NCBI RefSeq assembly: GCF_019024325.1
Contig: NZ_JAFNJS010000003.1
Location: forward strand, 124,001-188,000
Reading direction: 5' to 3'
DNA: 64,000 bases
Origin: Falsiroseomonas tokyonensis
GTDB lineage: Bacteria > Pseudomonadota > Alphaproteobacteria > Acetobacterales > Acetobacteraceae
Positions 41,335-49,985 of this stretch are shown here, one piece after another. The position numbers and the translations under genes were made by a program. The notes beneath the pieces are model-generated. The model was not told where the DNA came from. It was given only the letters and a program-made list of their open reading frames with translations, and did no database searches. Numbering within the stretch: position 1 is the stretch's first letter; the number at the start of each line of letters is the position of its first letter.

Positions 41335-42772
41335 GGTGCGCAAGGAGGTCTTCCGCGGCTCCCTCGTCATCGGGCTGAACGATGCCGAGCGCATCGCGCC
41401 CACCGATATCACGGTCTTCCATGCCGAATGGGTGAAGCAAGGGCTGCGCGCGATGGCCCGCGGCGCGCAGCTCTATGTCACCTCGACCGATTTTGCCGTG
41501 CCGGGCCGCCGCGTGCTGCGCGTGCCGCACCATCCGCTGACGCAGGAATCCTCCGACCTCGTCATGCAGCGCTTCCTGACGGATGAGCTGGCGCTGGAGG
41601 ATATCCTGTTCCTCACCGCGCTGAAGATCGCCCGCAAGGTGGCCGAGGCGCGCGGCCGGCCGCAGACCGTCTATATGGTGGGCTTCGATTTCCGGCCCGA
41701 GACGGGCTACAGCCACGAGATCACCACCGACTACGCGCCGCAATCGGCCGATGAACGCCAGGCCCGCATCTCGCAACAGGAATTCTACTTCCTCAACACG
41801 CTTTACTTCCTGCAGCAGTCGAACCTGGTCGTGAAGCATGTCGGCACGCGCGCTTTCAGCGCCATCGCGCCCGAGGATCTGAACCGCCTTTTCCTGGGCA
41901 GCGCCGCGGTGCCGGATGCGCCGCGCCATGCGGTGGCGGTGGTGGCGGAACTCACCACCAACCACTTCGGCGACCGCGCACGGCTGGAGCGGATGATCCG
42001 CGCCGTGCGCGCCGCCGGCGCGGATTTGGTGAAGCTGCAGAAGCGGGATGTGGAGACCTTCTATCGGAAGGAACAGCTCGACTCAGCCTACCGCTCCCCC
42101 TTCGGCCGCACCTTCGGCGACTATCGCCGCCAGCTGGAGCTGTCGGCGGAGGATTTCGCCTTCGTCGATGCGCTGTGCCGCGAACTCGGCCTCGGCTGGT
42201 TCGCCTCGCTGCTCGACCAGCCCTCCTTCGAATTCATGCAGCAATTCGCGCCCACCCTGGTGAAGCTGCCCTCCACCATCTCCGAGCACCGGGACTACCT
42301 GGCGCATGTCGCGCGCAGCTATCGCCACGGCGTCGTGCTCTCCACCGGCATGACCGACCAGGCCTATGAACGCTGGGTGCTGGAGACCTTCACGAACTGC
42401 GAGCGGCTGTACCTGATGCAGGCGAACAGCGCCTATCCGACGCCGCTGCACGAATGCAATATCGGCGTGGTCCGCCACTACGACCATTTGTCCAAGCAGC
42501 ACCGTCGGATCGTGCCGGCCTATTCCAGCCACGACCTGGGCTGGAAGGGCTCGGCGCTCGCGGTTGCCGCCGGGGCGCGGATGGTCGAAAAGCATGTGAA
42601 GCTGGGCAATACGGAATGGGCGCATTTCGACGCGGTGGCGGTCGATCTCACCACGCCGAAATTCCGCGAATATGTCGAGGCGATCCGGGAGGCGGAGCTG
42701 ATCACAGGCAGCGAGGAAAAGCGCGTGAACCCGACCGAGCACCACAAGTACTTCGTCCGGGCGACCGGCTGA
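41243..42772 (+). CDS. NeuB-like nonulosonate synthase fused to an N-terminal Rossmann-like domain
   Basis: A 509-residue protein. Residues about 1-225 form an unfamiliar domain starting TIFILGKGRSADEVRKEVF, recalling the GxGxS start of DUF115 or sialyltransferase-type folds. Residues about 230-509 are a NeuB-type TIM barrel: VVAELTTNHFGDRARLERMI, VKLQKRDVETFY, LSTGMTDQAYE, NSAYPTPL, YSSHDLG and VEKHVKL. NeuB condenses phosphoenolpyruvate with an N-acyl hexosamine. The usual C-terminal SAF (antifreeze-like) domain is absent. GGGAGCC precedes the ATG at 41243; an ATG at 41228 is possible. Overlaps the IMPase gene by 92 bases. Confidence 0.82.
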   Translation: MDDFSSLIADIASIYSTDTIFILGKGRSADEVRKEVFRGSLVIGLNDAERIAPTDITVFHAEWVKQGLRAMARGAQLYVTSTDFAVPGRRVLRVPHHPLTQESSDLVMQRFLTDELALEDILFLTALKIARKVAEARGRPQTVYMVGFDFRPETGYSHEITTDYAPQSADERQARISQQEFYFLNTLYFLQQSNLVVKHVGTRAFSAIAPEDLNRLFLGSAAVPDAPRHAVAVVAELTTNHFGDRARLERMIRAVRAAGADLVKLQKRDVETFYRKEQLDSAYRSPFGRTFGDYRRQLELSAEDFAFVDALCRELGLGWFASLLDQPSFEFMQQFAPTLVKLPSTISEHRDYLAHVARSYRHGVVLSTGMTDQAYERWVLETFTNCERLYLMQANSAYPTPLHECNIGVVRHYDHLSKQHRRIVPAYSSHDLGWKGSALAVAAGARMVEKHVKLGNTEWAHFDAVAVDLTTPKFREYVEAIREAELITGSEEKRVNPTEHHKYFVRATG

Positions 42773-42806
42773 CCTGCCCCGCCCGCCCCTGCCGCCGGAG
42801 AGCCGC

Positions 42807-43517
42807 ATGCCCCCCTATATCGGTTTCCTGCCCTGCCGCGCCGGCAGCGAGCGGGTTCCCAACAAGAACACCCGCCCCTTCGCCGGCTTCGAGAAGGGGC
42901 TGATCGAGCTGAAGCTGCGCCAGATGGCCGCGGTGCCGGAACTGGCCGAGATCATCGTCTCATCCAACGATCCGCAGGTGCTGGATTATGCGGCGGATTT
43001 CGCGGCGAAGCTCGATTCCCGCATCAAGCCCCTGCCGCGCCCGGACGAACTCGGCCGCAGCAGCACCGCGATGGACGACTTCATCCTCTATATCGCGGAT
43101 CTGGTGCAGGAGGGTGTGATCGTCTGGAGCCACGTCACCTCCCCCTTCGTGCGGGGCGAGGACTACCGGCACTTCATCCGCGAATACGAGGCCTGCCTGG
43201 CCCGCGGTCATGATTCGCTCATCACCGTCACCACGCTGCACAAGTTCCTCTGGGACGAGAACGGGCCGATCAACTACAACCCGCATCCCATCAAGTGGCC
43301 GCGCAGCCAGGACATCAAGCCGATCATGGAAATCAATCATGCGGCCTATATCATGCCCTTCGCGCTGATGCGGGAAACCCGTGACCGCATCGGCCGCAAG
43401 CCCTACTTCATGCCGATCGCCGAGGACCTCGCCATGGACATCGACTGGCTGGACCAGTTCATCCTGCTGGAACGCCTGGCGCGGCTGCGCCTGGATGCCG
43501 GCGAGCAGCTGATCTGA
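42807..43517 (+). CDS. Acylneuraminate cytidylyltransferase-like protein (NeuA family)
   Basis: A 236-residue CMP-sugar synthetase. The nucleotide-binding start GFLPCRAGSERVPNKNTRPF matches the NeuA pattern (AR-x-GS-x-R-x3-KN), with HVTSPFVRGEDY for CTP or sugar contact and AEDLAMDIDWLDQF for the metal-binding Asp residues. It would activate the NeuB product with CTP. It lies 34 bases after the NeuB-like gene. Together with the IMPase this gives synthesis, dephosphorylation and activation of a nonulosonic acid; which sugar is unknown. Confidence 0.88.
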   Translation: MPPYIGFLPCRAGSERVPNKNTRPFAGFEKGLIELKLRQMAAVPELAEIIVSSNDPQVLDYAADFAAKLDSRIKPLPRPDELGRSSTAMDDFILYIADLVQEGVIVWSHVTSPFVRGEDYRHFIREYEACLARGHDSLITVTTLHKFLWDENGPINYNPHPIKWPRSQDIKPIMEINHAAYIMPFALMRETRDRIGRKPYFMPIAEDLAMDIDWLDQFILLERLARLRLDAGEQLI

Positions 43518-43553
43518 CCGCCATGACCGTCCCCCGCCGCCTGGAACCGACCG

Positions 43554-46160
43554 ATGCCGGCTGACACGCTTCCCACCAGTGGCATCGGCGGCCTCGATAT
43601 CGGCGTGGTCATCCCGGCCTATCGGCAGCCGGGCTTCCTGGCGGAGGCGCTGGAATCCGTCCTCGCCCAGCAGGGCCCGCTGCGCATCGGCGCCGTGGTG
43701 GTGAATGACGGCTGCCCCTTCGCGCAGACCCATGCCACGGGGCTTGCCTATGCCAGGCGCCATCCCGACCGCATCGCCTATCTGCGCCGCGCCAATGGCG
43801 GACTCTCGGCCGCGCGCAATACCGGCGTGGACTTCCTGCTGGCGGCCGCGCCGGCCTGCCGCGGCATCTTCCCGCTCGATGCCGACAACCGCCTGAAGCC
43901 GCCCATGCTGGCCCGCGCCCAGGCCTTGCTGGATGCAGCACCAGCCGATTGCGGCTGGGTCTATCCGGATTTCGACTTCTTCGGCTTCGAGGCGAACTAC
44001 ACCACCGCCGGCGACTATTCCCGCTTCATGCATCTCGCGGAGAATGTCTGCGAGGCCGGCAGCCTGGTGCGGCGAGAGGTCTTCGCCAGCGGCCTGCGCT
44101 ACGACGAAAGCATGCGCCAGGGCTTCGAGGATTGGGACTTCTGGCTGCGCGCCGCGGCCGCCGGCTGGCGTGGCCGGCACCTGCCCCATTCCGGCTTCCA
44201 GTACCGCAAGCGGGCGGAGAGCATGCTCGCCACCTCGGAACGCCAGCGCGGCACCATCCTCGGCCAGATGCGCAACCGCCAGGCGCGGCAGCTGCAGGTG
44301 CGCCACCTGGCGCCGCTGGAGGCCGCGGAGGTGCCGCGCTTCGCGCTGTTCCTGGAAGGGGAGGAGCAGGTGGGCTTCCTGCTGGATCCCGCCGCGGCGC
44401 CACCGGCCAGCCAGCCCATCGCCGCGGCGCGCGACCGCTTCATCCAGGCCAGCCACACGCCGGCGGCGCTGCATTTCCCGCCGCATTGCGCCTTCACCAC
44501 GCCAGCGACCCTGGCGGTGCTGCGCCGGTCCGGCCTGCTGCGCAACATCTTCTACCACGCCAACCTGGCGCTGCGGGATGCGCATGTGCTGGCGGTGACG
44601 ATCGAGATGGCGGCGGATGGCGCGCTCGGCCTCGCCTTTACCCCCGCCCCCGCGGCGGATGGCCGCGCCAGCCGCGCCGCGCTGATCCTGGCCCGCACGC
44701 AATTGCTGCAGGAGGTGGCGCGGGACACCTATCGCGGCTGGATCAACTCCTTGCGGGAGGAGGCGCCGCGACCGCTGGTCGCGCATCTTGCCGTGACGCT
44801 GCCCGAGGCAACGGAGGCGCCGCCCGCTGTGGAGTTCCTGCTGGCCGAGGTCGACGCGATGCGCGACCGCACCCTGGCGCGTTCCGCCCTCGGCACCGAA
44901 TGGCGGACGGATGACAGGCGTCCGCGCTTCTCGGCGCAGGATCTCTATCCGGAACTCGCGCGCTGCGGCGCCATCCTGCCCTATGTGCCGCCGGGAGACC
45001 GGCGCGACATCGGCTTCATCCTGCCGCTGTTTGCCTTCGGCGGCGTGGAAAAGGTGGTGTTCAACTATGCCGCGGCGCTGCGCGAACAGGGCTGGCGGCC
45101 GCATCTCTTCATCACCGGCGCGCATCGCATGCAGCCGCAGCCAGGCCATTTCGAGGTCTTCGAAAGCGTGAACTTCTTCGAAGGCCAAGGCATCGAGGGC
45201 GGCGACTACGAGAAGCTGCATCTCGGCGCCCCCGTCTCCGGCTTCGCCAATTGGCGCGACATGCGGGACGCGGTGGGGCTGCTGGCCAGCATGGATGTGG
45301 TGCTGAACACCCATGCGCTGGGCGGCCATGGCATCATGCAGCAGCTGCGCCAGCAGGGCGTGCAGACCTGGCTCGGCCTGCACTTGGTGGAGAAGGGGCC
45401 GCTCGGCAATCCGCTCGGCAATCCGCATATCGCGCTCGCCTATGAGGGCGCCTATGACGGCTTCGTCGTGATCTCCGACAAGCTGCGCGACTGGTGCATC
45501 GGCCAGGCGGTGCCGGAGGAGAAGATCGTCCGGGTCCTCAACGCGCCTTCCTACGCCGCCGATCCTTCCGCGGTGGCGCAGGGGCTGGCGGCGCGGCAGG
45601 TGGCGGAGGACCGGCCGCTACGGGTGCTTTATCTCGGCCGGCTGGATGCCCAGAAGGGGCTGGAGCGGCTGCGCGACATCATCCTGGAAACCCAGGGCCC
45701 CGCCATCACCTGGCGCGTGGTCGGCAAGGCCGTGCTGAACGAAACGGTCTTCGATCTCTCGGCCGCCGGGCTGGTCATCGAGCCGCCGGCGATGACGGCA
45801 GCGGCGCTGGATGCACTCTATGCCTGGGCGGATGTCGTGGTGCTGCCATCCCACTTCGAAGGCGTGCCGCTGACCATCCTGGAAGCCCAGCGCTTCGGCT
45901 GCGTCATGCTGGCCACCGATGTCGGCGCGGTGGCGGAGGTGGTGCGGGACCGAGTGGATGGCTTCCTCGTCTCCAATGCGCAGCAGGATCCGGCGCTGGT
46001 CTCGCAATGCGCCGTCATCCTGCAGCAGCTGGCGGCGGATCGCGCCAGGCTGCGGCAGATGGCCGCGGCCGCGGCGGCACGTGGCGCGGAATCGAGCTGG
46101 AGCCGCAATATGCAGGACTGGGTCCTGCGCATCGAGCAGGGGTTGAGGCGGACGGCATGA
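43554..46160 (+). CDS. Bifunctional glycosyltransferase, GT2 plus GT4 domains
   Basis: An 868-residue cytosolic protein in one uninterrupted frame. Residues about 13-230 are GT2/GT-A: DIGVVIPAYRQPGFLAEALE, RRANGGLSAARNTG, the PLDADNRL metal-binding Asp and GFEDWDFWLRAA. A linker of about 250 residues follows. Residues about 485-865 are GT4/GT-B: RDIGFILPLFAFGGVEKVVF, VLYLGRLDAQKGL, LPSHFEGVPLTILEAQRFG (E-x7-E) and DGFLVSN. It could add two different sugars to one acceptor. It is coupled to the next gene by ATGA. Confidence 0.9.
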   Translation: MPADTLPTSGIGGLDIGVVIPAYRQPGFLAEALESVLAQQGPLRIGAVVVNDGCPFAQTHATGLAYARRHPDRIAYLRRANGGLSAARNTGVDFLLAAAPACRGIFPLDADNRLKPPMLARAQALLDAAPADCGWVYPDFDFFGFEANYTTAGDYSRFMHLAENVCEAGSLVRREVFASGLRYDESMRQGFEDWDFWLRAAAAGWRGRHLPHSGFQYRKRAESMLATSERQRGTILGQMRNRQARQLQVRHLAPLEAAEVPRFALFLEGEEQVGFLLDPAAAPPASQPIAAARDRFIQASHTPAALHFPPHCAFTTPATLAVLRRSGLLRNIFYHANLALRDAHVLAVTIEMAADGALGLAFTPAPAADGRASRAALILARTQLLQEVARDTYRGWINSLREEAPRPLVAHLAVTLPEATEAPPAVEFLLAEVDAMRDRTLARSALGTEWRTDDRRPRFSAQDLYPELARCGAILPYVPPGDRRDIGFILPLFAFGGVEKVVFNYAAALREQGWRPHLFITGAHRMQPQPGHFEVFESVNFFEGQGIEGGDYEKLHLGAPVSGFANWRDMRDAVGLLASMDVVLNTHALGGHGIMQQLRQQGVQTWLGLHLVEKGPLGNPLGNPHIALAYEGAYDGFVVISDKLRDWCIGQAVPEEKIVRVLNAPSYAADPSAVAQGLAARQVAEDRPLRVLYLGRLDAQKGLERLRDIILETQGPAITWRVVGKAVLNETVFDLSAAGLVIEPPAMTAAALDALYAWADVVVLPSHFEGVPLTILEAQRFGCVMLATDVGAVAEVVRDRVDGFLVSNAQQDPALVSQCAVILQQLAADRARLRQMAAAAAARGAESSWSRNMQDWVLRIEQGLRRTA

Positions 46161-48070
46161 GCATCCTTCACATCCGGGCGGCCGACCTGCCGGCGCTGAT
46201 GTCCGGCCAGCCCGCGGTGCTGGCCAGCGCCACCCTGCCGGGGGTGGAAAAGCTGGCCCTGCCGGGGCTGGCGCTCTGGCTGCTGGCGCGGCGGGAGGAT
46301 CGGCTTCTGCTGCAGCGGCATGGCGCGGCGCAGGCCGAGGGCCCGCTTGTGCCACTGGCGTTGCCACCGGCCGGCGCCCTGGCCCTGCTGGCCGCGAACG
46401 AGGCCGAGGTCGCGCCCGTCGCCGCCTGGTGGCAGGCGGCCTCCGGCCAGCCTGCGCCGCTGCAGATCGTGGCCGATGCGGCCGCCGCGCTGCCCGATCT
46501 GCTCGGCCGCCTGCTGGCGGAGCTGCAGGACAGCCAGGCGCGCGCCGTGCAGCTGGAACGCAGCCTGGTCGAGACCCGGCTGGACTATGAGGAAACCCGC
46601 ATCGCCATCGCCGCCGCCGCGCGCAGCCTGGGCCACCGCCCGCCGGCGCCGCTGACCCTGGCGCTGGCGCTGGAAGCCTCGGCGGAGCGGATCGGCGCGG
46701 CGGCGGAAGGGGAGCGCCTGTTCCTCCGCCAACCTTTGGCCCGCAGCCTGGACGGGCTGGCGGCGCTGGCGGTGCATATCGGCGGCATCAGCGCCGCCAC
46801 CACCGGCCCGCTGCGGCTGCGCATCCGCGGCGAGGAAAGCGGCCGCATCGTCGCGTCCTGGACCGTGGAGATGGCGGAGGTGACGGAGGGCTGGCTGACC
46901 CTCGACCTGCCCACGCCCCTGGCCCCGCTGCGGGAAACGGCGGTGCTGGAAATCTCGGCCGATGTCGCCGGACCGCATTCCCTGGCCTTCTCCCTCGACC
47001 AGGGCTGGGTGCCGGCGGAAGCGGCGGCGACGCCGGCCGGCGGCGAGGGGCAGGGCCGCGCCCTGGCGCTGCGGATCTGGACCGCGGGGCTGGGCGCGCG
47101 CTTCGTGGTGCCGGCGCATTGGAACTGGGACGAGGCCGGCGCCAGCCTGCCGCTCACGGGCGTGCCGCAGGCCATCGCGCCCGCGGAGCTTGCGGCCGCG
47201 CGGGTGTTGTCCGGTGACTGGGACGGGTTGCAGGCGAAGCTGAACGGCGCAGGCACCGCCGCACTGCGGCTGCCGCGCGTGTCGCTGGGCGGGGCGGATG
47301 TGCTGCGCCTGCGCTGGAACCTTTCGGGCAGCGCCGCGCAGCCGCTGCGCCTGGCCGCCTGGGCGCTGTCCCCCGGCCAGCCGGTAACGCGGCTGGAGGC
47401 GCTGTCGGCGCAGGCTGCCTTCTCCGGCTGGCGCGACATCGTGCCGGGGCAGGAGGGGGCGCTGACCCTGCTGCTGCCGCTTGCGCTCGGCACCCAGGCG
47501 CAGATCGTGCTGGCGGTCGAATGCCCCGATGCCGCGGCCGAGGCGCAGCTACAGCTGACGGAGGCCAGCCTGCTCGCCACCCGCGACCCGGCCGTCCTGC
47601 GCACCCTGCAGCGGGAAGCGGCGGCGGAACTGGTGCCGGCGGAGCCGCCGGGGCCTGGTCTCGGCCGGGTGGAGCTGCTGCAGCACCTCGTCAGTGGCCG
47701 CTACCAGCATTTCGACCTGCTGCTCCATGAGGTGACGGGTGGCGGGCAGGACTGGCCGCAGCTGCGCTTCAAGCTGGCCATCGCCGCCAGCGGCCCGCTG
47801 CTGGAATTCCGCCGCGCCAAGGGCTGGCCGGATGCCTTCGCCCGTTGGCCGGGCACGGAGACGGACCAGTTCGGCCCCGTGCTGCGCGTGCGCCAGCCGC
47901 AGCTGCGCGAATTCCGCGATGGTCTGGCGCATCCGCGCGATGCGGCGCTGGCCGCCACGCTGCTGGCCCTGCTGGAGCAGATCGCCGAGGAAGCCGGGCG
48001 CCTCGCCAGCCTGGACGCCGAGGCCGCCACCGGATGGCGCGAGGCCGCGCTGGCGCTGCGCGACGCCTGA
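46157..48070 (+). CDS. Large uncharacterised protein of the glycan cluster
   Basis: A 637-residue protein with no signal peptide or membrane helix. An N-terminal alpha/beta part (about 1-105) is followed by a helical segment with coiled-coil character (LGRLLAELQDSQARAVQLERSLVETRLDYEETRIAIAA, about 113-150, split here from a longer run). Several beta-sandwich-like stretches follow (LRLRIRGEESGRIVAS, LEISADVAGPHSLAFSLD) that look like carbohydrate-binding modules. I do not recognise the family. Its ATG overlaps the stop of the GT2-GT4 gene, which ties it to the glycan. Confidence 0.7.
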   Translation: MSILHIRAADLPALMSGQPAVLASATLPGVEKLALPGLALWLLARREDRLLLQRHGAAQAEGPLVPLALPPAGALALLAANEAEVAPVAAWWQAASGQPAPLQIVADAAAALPDLLGRLLAELQDSQARAVQLERSLVETRLDYEETRIAIAAAARSLGHRPPAPLTLALALEASAERIGAAAEGERLFLRQPLARSLDGLAALAVHIGGISAATTGPLRLRIRGEESGRIVASWTVEMAEVTEGWLTLDLPTPLAPLRETAVLEISADVAGPHSLAFSLDQGWVPAEAAATPAGGEGQGRALALRIWTAGLGARFVVPAHWNWDEAGASLPLTGVPQAIAPAELAAARVLSGDWDGLQAKLNGAGTAALRLPRVSLGGADVLRLRWNLSGSAAQPLRLAAWALSPGQPVTRLEALSAQAAFSGWRDIVPGQEGALTLLLPLALGTQAQIVLAVECPDAAAEAQLQLTEASLLATRDPAVLRTLQREAAAELVPAEPPGPGLGRVELLQHLVSGRYQHFDLLLHEVTGGGQDWPQLRFKLAIAASGPLLEFRRAKGWPDAFARWPGTETDQFGPVLRVRQPQLREFRDGLAHPRDAALAATLLALLEQIAEEAGRLASLDAEAATGWREAALALRDA

Positions 48071-48076
48071 ACTTCG

Positions 48077-48100
48077 CTCCCCCGGCGCAGGCCGGGGGAG
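48077..48100. terminator. Hairpin between the glycan cluster and the M20 gene
   Basis: CTCCCCCGGC and GCCGGGGGAG form a perfect 10-bp stem with a GCAG loop, seven bases after the stop at 48070. It lies between convergent genes and could act in both directions; no T-run follows. Confidence 0.6.
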
Positions 48101-48112
48101 GGGACGCCGCCT

Positions 48113-49288
48113 TCAGCCGCGCTTCAGCTCCTGCTCCACGATGCCGGCGAAGAAGCTGGCACCGATCGGCAGCAGGTCGTCGTTGAAGTCGTATTGCACC
48201 GTATGCACCGGCGCGCTGCCCTTGGCGCCGGCCGCCTGGCCCAGCTTGATATAGGCGCCCGGCTTTTCCAGCAGCATGAAGCTGAAATCCTCGCCGCCCA
48301 TCACCGGCGGCATGTCGCGCCGGACCTTGCCCTCGCCCAGTATGCCGCTGCAGATGCGCGCGGCCAGCCGCGCATTCTCGGCATGGTTCACCGTGGCGGG
48401 ATAGCCGCGGGTATAGGTGAATTCCGCCACCGCATCATGCGCCGCCGCCGTCGCCTCCACCACGCGGCGCATGCTGGCCTCCACCAGGTCCTGCACCGCG
48501 GGGTTCAGCGTGCGCACCGTGCCGTTCAGCACCGCCTCGTCCGGGATGATGTTGCTGGCGGTGCCGGCATGGAATTGCGTGGTGGAGATCACCGCGGATT
48601 CCAGCGGATCGACGCGCCGCGCCACGATGGTCTGCAGCGCGCCCAGGATCTGCGCGCCGACCACGATCGGGTCGATCCCGCCATGCGGCCGCGCCGCATG
48701 GCCGCCCTTGCCGCGCACCGTGATGGTGAAGACGTCGGAGGCCGCCATCATCACGTCGTCGCGGATATCCGCCTCGCCGATCGGCAGGGAGGGGTCGTTG
48801 TGCATGCCGTAGACGCTGTCGCAGGGAAAGCGCGTGAACAGGCCTTCCTCCATCATCACCTTCGCACCCGCGCCGCCTTCCTCCGCCGGCTGGAAGATGA
48901 AATGTACGGTGCCGTCGAAGTTGCGCGTCTCCGCCAGGTACTTGGCCGCGCCCAGCAGCATGGTGGTGTGGCCGTCATGGCCGCAGGCATGCATCACGCC
49001 GGGCGTCTGGGACGCATAGGGCAGGCCGGTCGCCTCCGTCATCGGCAGCGCGTCCATATCCGCCCGCAGGCCGATGCTGCGCGTGGAATTCCCGTTGCCG
49101 CGCAGCACGCCGACCACGCCGGTTGTCGCGATCTTCTCGTGCACCTCGATGCCCCAGGCGGCGAGCAGCTTCGCGACCTGCGCCGCCGTGCGGTGCTCCT
49201 CGTAGCGCAGCTCGGGATGGGTGTGCAGGTCGCGCCGCCACACCTCCATCTCCGGCTGCATCGCGGCAATCCTGTTGTTGATGGGCAT
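48113..49288 (-). CDS. M20 family amidohydrolase (peptidase M20D)
   Basis: A 391-residue zinc amidohydrolase of the M20D group (hippurate hydrolase or IAA-amino-acid hydrolase type). Metal and catalytic motifs are visible: HTHPELRYEEHRTA, RADMDALPM, the HACGHDGHTTML block, FQPAEEGGAGAK and GGEDFSFML. A dimerisation domain sits in the middle (RGKGGHAARPHGGIDP). It would cleave N-acyl amino acids. Start set at MPINNRIAAM (49288). It is the last gene of a minus-strand run with a DUF1028 protein. Confidence 0.94.
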   Translation of the reverse strand: MPINNRIAAMQPEMEVWRRDLHTHPELRYEEHRTAAQVAKLLAAWGIEVHEKIATTGVVGVLRGNGNSTRSIGLRADMDALPMTEATGLPYASQTPGVMHACGHDGHTTMLLGAAKYLAETRNFDGTVHFIFQPAEEGGAGAKVMMEEGLFTRFPCDSVYGMHNDPSLPIGEADIRDDVMMAASDVFTITVRGKGGHAARPHGGIDPIVVGAQILGALQTIVARRVDPLESAVISTTQFHAGTASNIIPDEAVLNGTVRTLNPAVQDLVEASMRRVVEATAAAHDAVAEFTYTRGYPATVNHAENARLAARICSGILGEGKVRRDMPPVMGGEDFSFMLLEKPGAYIKLGQAAGAKGSAPVHTVQYDFNDDLLPIGASFFAGIVEQELKRG

Positions 49289-49305
49289 GATGTCAGTCCT
49301 TGCGT

Positions 49306-49962
49306 CTAAAGGGCGATGGCGTCGTCGGGGTTCAGCACGCGCACCACATAGGCATCGACCAGCGGCGCATATTCCTCCCACAGGGCGCGCAGCGCGGGGA
49401 TGGGCTGCGCATGGCCATCGGCGCGCAGGTCGACCAGCGCGAAGTCATGCACGCCATGGACCAGCAGGCTGGCGGAACGCACCTCGCCATGCTCGCCCCC
49501 CGCCGCCTCGCCCGCCTCCAGCCCCCGCACCAGCCGCTCCGCCAGCGGCAGATCGGGATCGGCCAGGAAGCCCGCCACCATCGCCTCCGGCACCTTGTCG
49601 CTGGCCAGGATGTTGCCGATGGCGACCACATCCGTGCCATGCGCGGCGCCATGTTCCGGCTTCACCCGCGCACCATGGAAATGCGCCGTGCGCCCCGCGG
49701 CATCGATCGCCGCAAGCTGCCGCCAGCCGTGATCGGGGGTGGAGGCGACCAGCGCCGCCACCGTCTCCGCCGCCGTGCAGCCGGAGCGCAGCAGGCCGAT
49801 GCCGCGCGGGCCGAGGCGCGGATCCGTCCGATGCTGCGTGAGCACCGCGCCCACACCCGCCGCCACCGCATGCACCCGCGCCCCGACGGCGAGGGAGGAG
49901 GTGGTGGCCGCCGCGCCGAACTGCCCGGTGCGGGCGCAGCGGGCGATCAGGGAAAAGGTCAT
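49306..49962 (-). CDS. DUF1028 family protein
   Basis: A 218-residue member of the DUF1028 family, thought from its fold to resemble Ntn hydrolases. Conserved parts are TFSLIARCARTGQFGAAATTSSLAVG at the N-terminus, QHRTDPRLGPRGIGLL, and ATGHGTDVVAIGNIL-like GTDVVAIGNILASD. The internal Thr/Ser next to the N-terminus could be a nucleophile. It is 17 bases upstream of the M20 gene and 23 bases downstream of a GST gene, so it probably acts with the amidohydrolase on a shared amide substrate. Confidence 0.88.
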   Translation of the reverse strand: MTFSLIARCARTGQFGAAATTSSLAVGARVHAVAAGVGAVLTQHRTDPRLGPRGIGLLRSGCTAAETVAALVASTPDHGWRQLAAIDAAGRTAHFHGARVKPEHGAAHGTDVVAIGNILASDKVPEAMVAGFLADPDLPLAERLVRGLEAGEAAGGEHGEVRSASLLVHGVHDFALVDLRADGHAQPIPALRALWEEYAPLVDAYVVRVLNPDDAIAL

Positions 49963-49985
49963 CCGCGGGCCTCAGTCGAAGTGCT

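Noticed and set aside
42960-45428. An 822-codon minus-strand frame opposite neuA and the GT2-GT4 gene
   Set aside because: No recognisable domain, composition of a shadow frame; both plus-strand genes have full motif sets.
43554-46160. The idea that the GT2-GT4 protein is two genes joined by error
   Set aside because: The frame runs without interruption for 868 codons and the linker is protein-like; no second start with a ribosome site was seen at the domain border.
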